Assembly: GCA_002348185.1 (NCBI GenBank)
Contig: DDYW01000170.1
Location: forward strand, 1 to 38,640
DNA length: 38,640 nt
Direction of reading: 5' to 3'
DNA from: Candidatus Hydrogenedentes bacterium UBA2224
GTDB lineage: Bacteria > Hydrogenedentota > Hydrogenedentia > Hydrogenedentales > SLHB01
Position numbers and translations under genes: made by a program. Shown piece by piece: positions 29,981 to 37,462 of the stretch. The notes below the pieces were generated by a model. It was not told the DNA's origin. It saw only the letters and a program-made list of their open reading frames with translations, and made no database searches. Positions within the stretch are counted from its first letter, which is position 1. Every line of letters begins with the position of its first letter.

Positions 29981-32494
29981 TCATTTCTTCTTTTCGTAGC
30001 GCACAATGAGGCTGGCGGGCATCTCGCCGAGCACGGCCTCGATGCCCTCTTTGGCGAGTGATTCTCCGGAGCGTTCTTCGAGCGTGACCGTTCCGCCTTC
30101 CGCGAGGTATTCCAGCGTGTAGACGGTGTCGGGCGCGAGGGCGCTGAGCCGCACGGCGAAGTGCGTGTAGGGCGACTGGCTGCGCCGGAAGAAATAGACC
30201 GCGCCTTCGCCCAAATCGGGCCGGTCAAGCTGGAACGCGCACCAGTGGCCTGCACCGTTCATGCCGAGCGTCATGGGGTAGATGTCGCCGTACCAGTATT
30301 TTGAGAGTGCCTTGGCCTCTTGGACGAAGCGCCGTCCCTGTTCGGCGGGGAATTCGGGGTTGCGATAGTCCCACTGGCAGATGAGGCCCGCGGTGGCTGC
30401 GGCGCGCATGGGATAGGGGTCGGGCTGCCACGCGGTTGCCGTGTGCGCGGGCAGGTAATAGCTGATCCCGATGGAGTGGCCGGGGTTCCAGTCCGCGTTG
30501 CCGGGGAAACAATTCGTGTCGCTGCGCCAGAGCGGGATGGAGCGCATGCATGTTTCGAGATCGATGCGGCGTCCGCCGCTGGAGCAGTTGTCGATGATCA
30601 GTCCCGGATGGCGTTCGAGCAACTCGTCCCACATGGCATACAATCCCTCGATATACCGGATTTCGGTGAGGCCTTCCCGGCCGGGAGAGTCATTTTTGCG
30701 CCAGTATTCGAGGGGATCCATGTTGAAGTCGTTGCGGTAGAAGTCGAGCCCGTATTCCTCAATCCGGGCGGAGAGGGTGTCGGTCAGCCACCGGCGCGCT
30801 TCGGGGAGATCGAGGCGATAGAGGCCGCCTTGTTTGCCGCCGTGAACGAAGTCGGGGTGCTCCGTGGCGATTTGCGTGTCGGGTGCGACCCGTTCCGGTT
30901 CAAACCAGAGCAGAAACCGGATGCCGTCCTTGTGGCAGCGGTCGCCCACAGGCCGGAGACCATTGGGAAACAGTGCCGGGTCCGCGAACCAGCTTCCGAC
31001 GCCGGTTGGGAATCCTTTGGGGAACCAGGCCGCGTCGAGCCAGTGGGTATCAAACCCGAGCGCGGCGGCGTTGTGTGCGGCGTCGAGCTGGCCGGCTTCC
31101 GTGGCCCATTCGGGGTCTTTGCGGTAATACCGGTCGAAGCACTGGAGCGCAACGGGCGGCACGACGGGCTGTCCGTCGATTTTTGGCAGGTATTCGGCGA
31201 GCAGAAGGCGGCGGAATCGGTTATGGGCCGTGGCCGCGTCGGCCGTGCCGGCGAGCAGGAGGATGCGCGGCGAGCGGATCTTCTCCCCGGGCTGCAGGGC
31301 GAGGCATGTGCGCTCCATGCCGGCGCGCAGGCGCAGGTGTTCCGGGTGTTCCCGCACCGCGGAAAGGGCCCACTGACCCGACCAGCCGATTGCACCGACC
31401 ACCGTATTGTTGCCAAATCGCAGGTCAAAGAAGGGGAAGGCGCCGTTTGAGGAGCGCCCGCCCTGCGGCGCCAGCGCGAAGGAGTTGCCGGGTTCGAGCT
31501 TTGCCGTGGCGTTTTCGAAACTGGCTTCGCTGAACACGTCGCCGCGGTTGTGGCCGAATTCAACCGGAAGCGCGGCCGTGCCGGTGTGCATGGCCAGGTC
31601 CAGGGCCTGGATGTCTTCGATGAGCGGGGTGTCGGCCGTGCCGGCGTTCTCGAAATAGAGCACCCAGTCCACCGCGGGATACGCGAGGTAGACTTTGATC
31701 TCGGCGGTAACGCAGAGGCGCGTGGCGGGATCGGTCCACTGGGCGGTGCAGAGGCGATACGTGCCGAAATCTTTGGACGAGGCGCTGTGCTCCCACTGCG
31801 CCAGGAACTCGCGGGAATCCCGGTCGGCATAGCGAAACGAGAAGGGTGCCTGGCCGGAAGCCATCGGCGGGCGGTGGTGGCCTTCATCGAGCCAGACGCT
31901 CGTGCCATCGGCGAGTACATACCGCGCGTCGGCCCAATCCGCCTGGTCATGGGCGGGGCCGTCGGCGGTCGTGCCGGTCTTGAGCGTCAGGGACTGCGCG
32001 CCGGCCGGCAGATCGATGCTTACGAGGTGCGGCGCCTCGCCGCCGCGCAGGACAGGCGTCTGCATGGCTTCGTTGCCGTCGACTTCGACAATGAAGACGG
32101 CGCTGCCCCGTTGTCCGCCTGTGTCGGGGTTGTTGTCGATGCCGGCCAAGGCTTCAAAGCGGACCGCGCCCCCGGGGACTGTGGCCGTGATCTCGCTGTT
32201 GGCGTGGGTGCCCAGGCCGCGCTCGAAACCCCGGTCGCCGATGCGCAGGGGGGTGTCAACGCAGGACATTCGGAAATGCAGCTCGCTGAAATCCTGTTGT
32301 TTGAGCTGGAGTTCGACCGGCGCCGGCGCGGGTGCGTCCAGGGCCGGGTCGCCGAACACGTCCGCGGCCCACGTCGCAACGGCAGCGAGTTCATCCGGAC
32401 CCGCCATGACGGCGTCGGCCCGCGCGGCGTTTTGAACGGACAGGCAAGAACCCAGGACCAGACCGTATACGACGATGACTGGAAGACCTCTCAT
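29981..32494 (-). CDS. Secreted GH36-type alpha-galactosidase with N-terminal NPCBM
   Basis: The 837-aa precursor has a signal peptide (MRGLPVIVVYGLVLGSCLSVQNAARA). An NPCBM carbohydrate-binding module (about residues 35-190) includes DTPLRIGDRGFERGLGTHANSEI and QTPVLRGGEAPHLVSIDLP. The GH36 N-terminal sandwich and barrel follow. Catalytic candidates are the nucleophile Asp589 in YRNDFN and the acid/base Asp645 in CSSGGRRIDLE; the FEPERVAPDTQ strand is also typical. It should release alpha-galactosyl or related residues from oligosaccharides outside the cytoplasm. ATG at 32494 with AGGAG 9 nt upstream; a frame open to 32557 adds 21 residues without support. It is divergent from the V-ATPase operon. 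Confidence 0.9.
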   Translation of the reverse strand: MRGLPVIVVYGLVLGSCLSVQNAARADAVMAGPDELAAVATWAADVFGDPALDAPAPAPVELQLKQQDFSELHFRMSCVDTPLRIGDRGFERGLGTHANSEITATVPGGAVRFEALAGIDNNPDTGGQRGSAVFIVEVDGNEAMQTPVLRGGEAPHLVSIDLPAGAQSLTLKTGTTADGPAHDQADWADARYVLADGTSVWLDEGHHRPPMASGQAPFSFRYADRDSREFLAQWEHSASSKDFGTYRLCTAQWTDPATRLCVTAEIKVYLAYPAVDWVLYFENAGTADTPLIEDIQALDLAMHTGTAALPVEFGHNRGDVFSEASFENATAKLEPGNSFALAPQGGRSSNGAFPFFDLRFGNNTVVGAIGWSGQWALSAVREHPEHLRLRAGMERTCLALQPGEKIRSPRILLLAGTADAATAHNRFRRLLLAEYLPKIDGQPVVPPVALQCFDRYYRKDPEWATEAGQLDAAHNAAALGFDTHWLDAAWFPKGFPTGVGSWFADPALFPNGLRPVGDRCHKDGIRFLLWFEPERVAPDTQIATEHPDFVHGGKQGGLYRLDLPEARRWLTDTLSARIEEYGLDFYRNDFNMDPLEYWRKNDSPGREGLTEIRYIEGLYAMWDELLERHPGLIIDNCSSGGRRIDLETCMRSIPLWRSDTNCFPGNADWNPGHSIGISYYLPAHTATAWQPDPYPMRAAATAGLICQWDYRNPEFPAEQGRRFVQEAKALSKYWYGDIYPMTLGMNGAGHWCAFQLDRPDLGEGAVYFFRRSQSPYTHFAVRLSALAPDTVYTLEYLAEGGTVTLEERSGESLAKEGIEAVLGEMPASLIVRYEKKK

Positions 32495-32792
32495 GTGACG
32501 AAACTCCTGTTGACCGGGTGCTCTTCCCTCCGCGGGGGGTGGACGGAGCTCAAACACCGGCGTGGCTGGTCCCGCGGCTGCGTTACCAATTTCTTGACGC
32601 CTTTCACGGACACTTGATAGTATAATATTCGTTCTGTATCTAAAACGAGGGAGTCTGTCGGTAACGCTTATCTTCCGGGACGATGATACCTTGGCTTAGT
32701 CAGGGAACGCGGCGAAAGCCCGCGGTGCGTCCCGGGGTGGATGGGGTAATGCGACACCCGCCTTCCTGGATCATACCGGCGCAGGATACGAC
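32495..32792. promoter_or_regulatory. Divergent regulatory region and structured leader of the ATPase operon
   Basis: A TATAAT at 32621-32626 is the best -10 element toward the ATPase genes; TTGACG at 32594-32599 is 21 nt away, too far for a standard pair. The transcript leader would be about 160 nt. It can fold a GC-rich hairpin at about 32703-32732 (GGGAACGC ... GCGTCCC outer stem, inner arm closed by a GAAA tetraloop). I do not recognise a known riboswitch class. Confidence 0.4.
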
Positions 32793-33107
32793 GTGAAAAC
32801 GCAAATCGAACAGATCCTTCAGGCGGAACAGGACGCCAAGGGCCGGGTAGCCGCGGCCGAGCAGAAAGCTCGGGAGATTGCCGCCGCGGCTGCCGCGGAA
32901 GCGGCCCGCACCGCGGCCGGATTTCGGGACGCGGCCAAGGCGCAAGTCCAGGAACTGCTTCAACATACGCGCGAGGAGGCTGAGCGGGAGAAGAGATTGG
33001 TGATTGAACGCGCCCGCGCCGAAGCCGCGGAAATTGCCGGGCGCGAATGGACCGGGGGGGCGTCCCGGATCGACGAGGCCGTCCGGTCTCTTGCCGGACT
33101 CCCCTGA
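32793..33107 (+). CDS. V/A-type ATPase peripheral-stalk subunit (G/H-like coiled coil)
   Basis: The 104-aa protein is almost entirely a charged, alanine-rich coiled coil (AEQDAKGRVAAAEQKAREIAAA, REEAEREKRLVIERARAEAAEIAG), the hallmark of the small peripheral-stalk subunit called H/AhaH or NtpF in archaea and bacteria. With subunit E it forms the stator that links the catalytic head to subunit I. It is the first gene of the operon; GTG start at 32793 with AGGA 6 nt upstream. Its stop TGA overlaps the next ATG by one base. The call relies on position and coiled-coil character because such proteins carry little sequence signature. Confidence 0.75.
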   Translation: MKTQIEQILQAEQDAKGRVAAAEQKAREIAAAAAAEAARTAAGFRDAAKAQVQELLQHTREEAEREKRLVIERARAEAAEIAGREWTGGASRIDEAVRSLAGLP

Positions 33108-34147
33108 TGCGCTCTCTTGCCCGATATTCTGAGGCGAATGCCATCATTCGCGCGAACCTCTCCAGCTTGCTCACGAAAAGCCAACTGGACGAAATCCTGC
33201 GTACGGGCACGTTCCTGGATTCGTGGAATGCATTGAAGTCGACTGCGTACGCGGCGTGGCTGCCCGAGATGGCCGCCCCGGCGCCGCTTGCCGTGGAGCG
33301 CACTCTGAAGGACGCGACGGCGTTGCGGTTTAAACGGGCCATCCGTTCGCTGAAAGGCAGGGCGGGAGAGGTGGGCGCCCTGCTGCTGTCCCGGTGGGAG
33401 CTGGACGACCTGCACGATGCGCTCCGGGCGTGGCATGCGAAAGATGCGGCCTATGCCCCGCTGATCCCCAGCGTGGATTTTGGGAATGACGTGCCCTTTC
33501 GCGAGATCGCCCGCGCCGACACGCTGGAGGCGGTGGGCGCCTTGCTCGGCAAGACGCCGTACGCCAAGCCCATCCTCGAGACCGCGCGCATTTACCGGGA
33601 AACCCACAGCCTGTTCCACCTGGAGATTGCCCTGGAGAAGGGGCACTATCGGCGGCTGATCGCCGCGATTCAGGATCTGGGCGGACACGATGCCGGCCAC
33701 GGACTGCGGCTGATTGCGGCTGAGATCGACCTGGTGAACCTGTCGTGGCTTTCGCGATGCGCGTCGTATTACGAAGCCCCGGCCACGCTGCTGCGCGAAG
33801 CCATGATTCCGAACGTTTCCGCCCTCGCGAGCAAGCTCGAAAAGACGGGGTTTTCGGCGGAAGACATCGCCGAGATGTCGCTGGAGTATTTGTCGGAACT
33901 TGCGGGGGATCAGGGGGGCAAGGCGCCCGGGCTGGAACGGATTGCGCTGCTCGAATCGTTCGTGATTGAGGCGGCGGCTGACGCGGCGCGGCGGGAACTC
34001 GCGGGATTCCCGTTCTGCATCGCCTGTGTGATCGCGTTCTATTTTTTGCTGCGTACGGAATTCCGGAATCTACGGGGCATTTTCGCAGGACTGGCCGCCG
34101 GGTATTCGCCCGAAGAGCTGTCCGGCAGGCTTTGTGGAATCAGGTGA
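33107..34147 (+). CDS. ntpC: V/A-type ATPase subunit C (d-type connector)
   Basis: The 346-aa helical protein matches the funnel-shaped connector subunit C/d that joins the membrane c-ring to the central stalk. It opens with RYSEANAIIRANLSSLLTKSQLDEI and contains HLEIALEKGHYRRLIAAI followed by the LRLIAAEIDLVNLSWLSRC segment conserved in the family; it ends in a helix with FFLLRTEFRNLRGIFAGLAAGYSPEEL. It is predicted soluble. The start ATG at 33107 shares a base with the stop of the previous gene (TGATG). It sits before subunit I here, whereas in well-known operons it follows subunit E. Confidence 0.87.
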   Translation: MRSLARYSEANAIIRANLSSLLTKSQLDEILRTGTFLDSWNALKSTAYAAWLPEMAAPAPLAVERTLKDATALRFKRAIRSLKGRAGEVGALLLSRWELDDLHDALRAWHAKDAAYAPLIPSVDFGNDVPFREIARADTLEAVGALLGKTPYAKPILETARIYRETHSLFHLEIALEKGHYRRLIAAIQDLGGHDAGHGLRLIAAEIDLVNLSWLSRCASYYEAPATLLREAMIPNVSALASKLEKTGFSAEDIAEMSLEYLSELAGDQGGKAPGLERIALLESFVIEAAADAARRELAGFPFCIACVIAFYFLLRTEFRNLRGIFAGLAAGYSPEELSGRLCGIR

Positions 34148-34150
34148 TCT

Positions 34151-36139
34151 GTGAAGCTGGTTGCGGAAAAGATGTGCCGGTTCACCGCCGTCATCCTGCG
34201 TGACGACATGCCGGGCGTTCTGGAAACGGTTGCCCGCTCGGGCGTGCTGCACCTGACCCGCGTGGAGGAAACCGAGGCCTGGGCCGCGGCGCTCGCCGAT
34301 ATCGACGTCAAGCGGCTCACCCGGGAGTGTGTCGAGCGCAAAGCGAAGCTGGAGGGACTGTTCGGCGAAAAATTGCGCACGGAAGGTTCGCCGTTGCCCG
34401 CCGGTTTTGCCGAGGTATCGGGGGCGAGCCTGGCCGAGGTGGATGCGGTCATTGCGGAGGCGGAAGCCGCCATCACGCCGCATTCGGAATCGGGCATCCG
34501 GCTTGCCGACCGGCTTTCCCGGCTGGAATCGACGCTGTCCGGCCTGGATGCGCTGGTTCCGTCAAATCTCCCCCTGGCCCGGCTGTTGCGCTCTTCGATG
34601 CTGTACACCGCGGTCGGCGTGCTCCCTCAGGACCAGTTTCCGAAACTCGAAACGCTGCTGCGGGACGTTCCTTCGGTGGTCTTGCCGTACCGGCGCATTG
34701 CGCGCGAGGTCCACGTGGTGTGTCTGGTGCTGCAGAAACACAGGGAAACCCTCACCCGGGCCTTGCATGATACGGGTTTCGTGGAGGCGCCGGTTCCGCG
34801 GGATGCCGCCGAAGTGACGCAGGAAGCCCGGGGCGAGTTGCTCGATGAAGTGCGTTCGGTTGAAGCGCAGCTTGCGGAAAACCAGACCGCGCTTGCGGGC
34901 GCGCGCGAAGCCGCCTGGCCCGCCGCCGCCACGGCCTTGCAGCGCCTGAACGCCGGTCTGCTGATCCTGCGCATCCAGGATTTGTGCAAAGTCACCGACC
35001 GCACCTGCGCGTTTGCCGGCTGGGTTCCCCAGGATCGTACCGGGGCCCTGGTTGACGCCATCCACGAACAGACGCGCGGCCGCGCCATCGTTGAGGTGGC
35101 TGAAGCCGAATCCCTCGAGCCGGTCCAGGAGGGCAAGGTCGACGTTCCCGTGCTCTTCAACCGCCCGAAGTTTCTGCAGCCCTTTGCGCTGCTCACGGAG
35201 GGCTTCGATATTCCTTCGTATACGATGATCGACCCGACGATCTTTGTGGCGGTCTCGTTTCTGCTGATGTTTGGCATGATGTTCGGCGATGTGGGTCACG
35301 GTCTGGTGCTGTGTGGTTTGGGGGGACTGCTGATCTGGAAGGCGCCGCACTACCGGGATATCGGCAAACTCGCGGTGTATTGTGGCATCGCTTCGGCAAT
35401 TTTCGGGTTGCTTTACGGGAGCGTCTTTGGCCTGGAACATCTGCTGCCCGCTCTGTGGATCAAACCGCTGGAGGGGATCAACGACCTGTTTGCCTTCGCC
35501 ATCGGGTTCGGGATCCTGTTTGTCAGCCTGGGCATCGTGTTGAACGTCCTCAACGCGGTCCGCGCGCACGCGTTCTGGGAAACCCTGTTTGACGGCGCAG
35601 GCCCCCTGGTCGGGATCATCTACTGGTCCGGCATCGGGCTGGTCGTGAAGTCATTCCTGTCGTCCTCGCGGATGCCTCATTCGGCGTGGCTGGTGGCGCC
35701 GATGGCGCTTGCCCTGACGGGGTTTCTGTTGAAAGGCCCCCTGCTCCGGTTATTTGGCAAGCAGGAACGGGCGTTCCCGGAAGGCGTCATTACCTACGTG
35801 ATGGAATCCGCCGTGGAGGTCATGGAGGTATTCATGGGGTACCTGGCCAACACGGTGTCCTTCATCCGCGTGGCGGCATTCGGCCTGGCGCATGCCGGGT
35901 TGTTCGTGGCGGTATTCAGTCTGGCTGACATTGTGCGCGGGGCGCCGGGCGGCCGCTTTTTGTCGCTGGGCGTCATTGTCGCGGGCAACGTGCTCATCAT
36001 CGTGCTCGAGGGCGTCGTGGTCACCATCCAGGCGCTGCGGCTGGAGTATTACGAGTTTTTTGGCAAGTTTTTCAACCGGAGTGGGCAGAAATACGCGCCT
36101 GTCGGAGTGACGTCACCTCCGGCGGATGCGGCAAACTGA
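34151..36139 (+). CDS. ntpI: V/A-type ATPase subunit I (a-type stator, ion half-channels)
   Basis: The 662-aa protein has a cytoplasmic N-terminal half of about 330 residues (MKLVAEKMCRFTAVILRDD and a long helical stretch). The membrane half follows with seven or eight hydrophobic helices starting at about MIDPTIFVAVSFLLMFGMMFGDVGHGL. The essential arginine that exchanges ions with the c-ring is in NTVSFIRVAAFGLAHAG near the C-terminus. The typical ending LRLEYYEFFGKFFNRSGQKYAP is present. GTG start at 34151, 3 nt after the previous stop. It forms the path for ions across the membrane and anchors the peripheral stalks. Confidence 0.95.
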   Translation: MKLVAEKMCRFTAVILRDDMPGVLETVARSGVLHLTRVEETEAWAAALADIDVKRLTRECVERKAKLEGLFGEKLRTEGSPLPAGFAEVSGASLAEVDAVIAEAEAAITPHSESGIRLADRLSRLESTLSGLDALVPSNLPLARLLRSSMLYTAVGVLPQDQFPKLETLLRDVPSVVLPYRRIAREVHVVCLVLQKHRETLTRALHDTGFVEAPVPRDAAEVTQEARGELLDEVRSVEAQLAENQTALAGAREAAWPAAATALQRLNAGLLILRIQDLCKVTDRTCAFAGWVPQDRTGALVDAIHEQTRGRAIVEVAEAESLEPVQEGKVDVPVLFNRPKFLQPFALLTEGFDIPSYTMIDPTIFVAVSFLLMFGMMFGDVGHGLVLCGLGGLLIWKAPHYRDIGKLAVYCGIASAIFGLLYGSVFGLEHLLPALWIKPLEGINDLFAFAIGFGILFVSLGIVLNVLNAVRAHAFWETLFDGAGPLVGIIYWSGIGLVVKSFLSSSRMPHSAWLVAPMALALTGFLLKGPLLRLFGKQERAFPEGVITYVMESAVEVMEVFMGYLANTVSFIRVAAFGLAHAGLFVAVFSLADIVRGAPGGRFLSLGVIVAGNVLIIVLEGVVVTIQALRLEYYEFFGKFFNRSGQKYAPVGVTSPPADAAN

Positions 36140-36151
36140 AAGGTAGAACCG

Positions 36152-36508
36152 ATGTACAAGGGAATCCAGTATCCGAAACGGGCAATCCAGGCCGTGGCTC
36201 TGGCGGGCATTGCGGTGCTTGCGGCGTCGCTCTGGTGTTCGGGCGCCTGGGCACAGGCCGGGGAAGCCGGCCTTGCCGCCGCTCCCGATTCGCAGAACGC
36301 GGGGTGGGCCTATCTTGCCGCGGCACTGAGCGTCGGGCTGGGGTGCGTCGGTGCGGGCATCGCGGTCGCCTACGTGGGCAGCGCCGCCGTGGGCGCCGTG
36401 GCCGAAAAGCCGCAACTCGCGGCCCGCACGCTGATCTTCGTCGGGCTCGCGGAAGGTATCGCGATTTACGGCCTGATCATCGGCATTATGGTGCTGGGCA
36501 AGGTGTGA
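36152..36508 (+). CDS. ntpK: V/A-type ATPase subunit K (c-ring proteolipid)
   Basis: The 118-aa protein has an N-terminal hydrophobic stretch that resembles a cleavable signal (VALAGIAVLAASLWCSGAWAQA) and then a two-helix hairpin: GWAYLAAALSVGLGCVGAGIAVAYVG and TLIFVGLAEGIAIYGLIIGIMVLG. The ion-carrying glutamate is in GLAEG of the second helix. The Gln and Ser/Thr that usually accompany Na+-binding rings are absent, which leans toward proton coupling (inference). A signal-like N-terminus is known for the Thermus V/A-type c subunit. ATG at 36152, 12 nt after subunit I, with AAAGG upstream. Confidence 0.93.
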   Translation: MYKGIQYPKRAIQAVALAGIAVLAASLWCSGAWAQAGEAGLAAAPDSQNAGWAYLAAALSVGLGCVGAGIAVAYVGSAAVGAVAEKPQLAARTLIFVGLAEGIAIYGLIIGIMVLGKV

Positions 36509-36509
36509 C

Positions 36510-36815
36510 ATGGTACCGTTTGTCATCGGAGACGGCCAGACCGTGCTCGGATTTCGCCTGGTGGGCGTCGAGGGGCGGGTTGCCAGCGGTCGTGATGACG
36601 CGCTGGCGGCGCTGAACGAGGCCCTGGGTAACCACGAAATCGGGCTTATCGTGATTCCCGAGCGGCTGGCGGCGGCAATCCGGGAAGAAATCGACGCGCG
36701 GCTTTCCGATGCCGGTTTCCCCCTGATCCTCGAAGTGGCCGATGCCGCCGGGCCGATGCCCGGCCGGCCCGGAATCGAGGACATTGTCCGCAAGGCGGTG
36801 GGAGTCAGTCTATGA
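36510..36815 (+). CDS. V/A-type ATPase subunit F
   Basis: The 101-aa protein has the Rossmann-like layout of subunit F (NtpG), which sits on the central stalk with subunit D: VIGDGQTVLGFRLVGVEGRV at the start, IGLIVIPERLAAAIREEI in the middle and PLILEVADAAG before the flexible tail. It regulates coupling of rotation and catalysis. The ATG is 1 nt after the stop of subunit K and its own stop overlaps the ATG of subunit E (ATGA), so translation is tightly coupled. Confidence 0.9.
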   Translation: MVPFVIGDGQTVLGFRLVGVEGRVASGRDDALAALNEALGNHEIGLIVIPERLAAAIREEIDARLSDAGFPLILEVADAAGPMPGRPGIEDIVRKAVGVSL

Positions 36816-37462
36816 GCGGCGATGCCCTGGACTCCGGAGGCCTTCAGATCATCGAGAGCATCCTGTCGGATGCCGATGCGCAGGCCTCCCGCATTATCGA
36901 GAGCGCCGAAAACGCGGCCAGAGCTGCGCGCGAGAAGGCACGTATCGAGGGAGAGCGCGGACGCGACGAGAGTCTGGCGAAGGCCCGGGAGCGCTGCGCG
37001 AAACTCTACGCCCAGGAACTCGCTACGGCGCGGATCGAGGCCAAAAGGCTCTTGCTGGCGGCGCGAGAAGACGTGGCGGAACGCGTGCTCGGGCAGCTCG
37101 AAGAGAGGCTGGACGCCGTGCGGCGGTCCCCGGAGACGTACGCGCGCTCGCTGCGGAACCTGGCCGTGGAAGCCGTTGCGGCCATCGGCCAGCCGGAGGT
37201 CGTCGTGCGAATCAGCCCGGCCGACGCCGCGCTTGTGGGCGACAGCTTCGCCAGCGAGGTCGCGTCGGACAGCCGCGCCGCTGCTGCCGGGGTTTCCAGT
37301 GTGACGCTGCAGCTGGAAGCGTGCGATTTAGGGGGCGGCTGCATCGCCCAATCGCCCGACGGGCGCGTTGTCTACGACAATACGTACAGGACGAGGATGC
37401 AGCGCAAACGACGGGAGCTTCGCGCGATGATCGTCAGGGATGTGATGAACAGTCATGGCTGA
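36812..37462 (+). CDS. ntpE: V/A-type ATPase subunit E (peripheral stalk)
   Basis: The 216-aa protein begins with a long charged helix (SILSDADAQASRIIESAENAARAAREKARIEGERGR) that pairs with the coiled-coil G/H-type subunit. It ends in the globular domain with IVRISPADAAL-like and LGGGCIAQSPDGRVVYDNTYRTRM, the family's best conserved stretch. It links subunit A/B head to the membrane stator. Its start overlaps subunit F, and its end overlaps subunit A by 8 nt. Confidence 0.92.
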   Translation: MSGDALDSGGLQIIESILSDADAQASRIIESAENAARAAREKARIEGERGRDESLAKARERCAKLYAQELATARIEAKRLLLAAREDVAERVLGQLEERLDAVRRSPETYARSLRNLAVEAVAAIGQPEVVVRISPADAALVGDSFASEVASDSRAAAAGVSSVTLQLEACDLGGGCIAQSPDGRVVYDNTYRTRMQRKRRELRAMIVRDVMNSHG

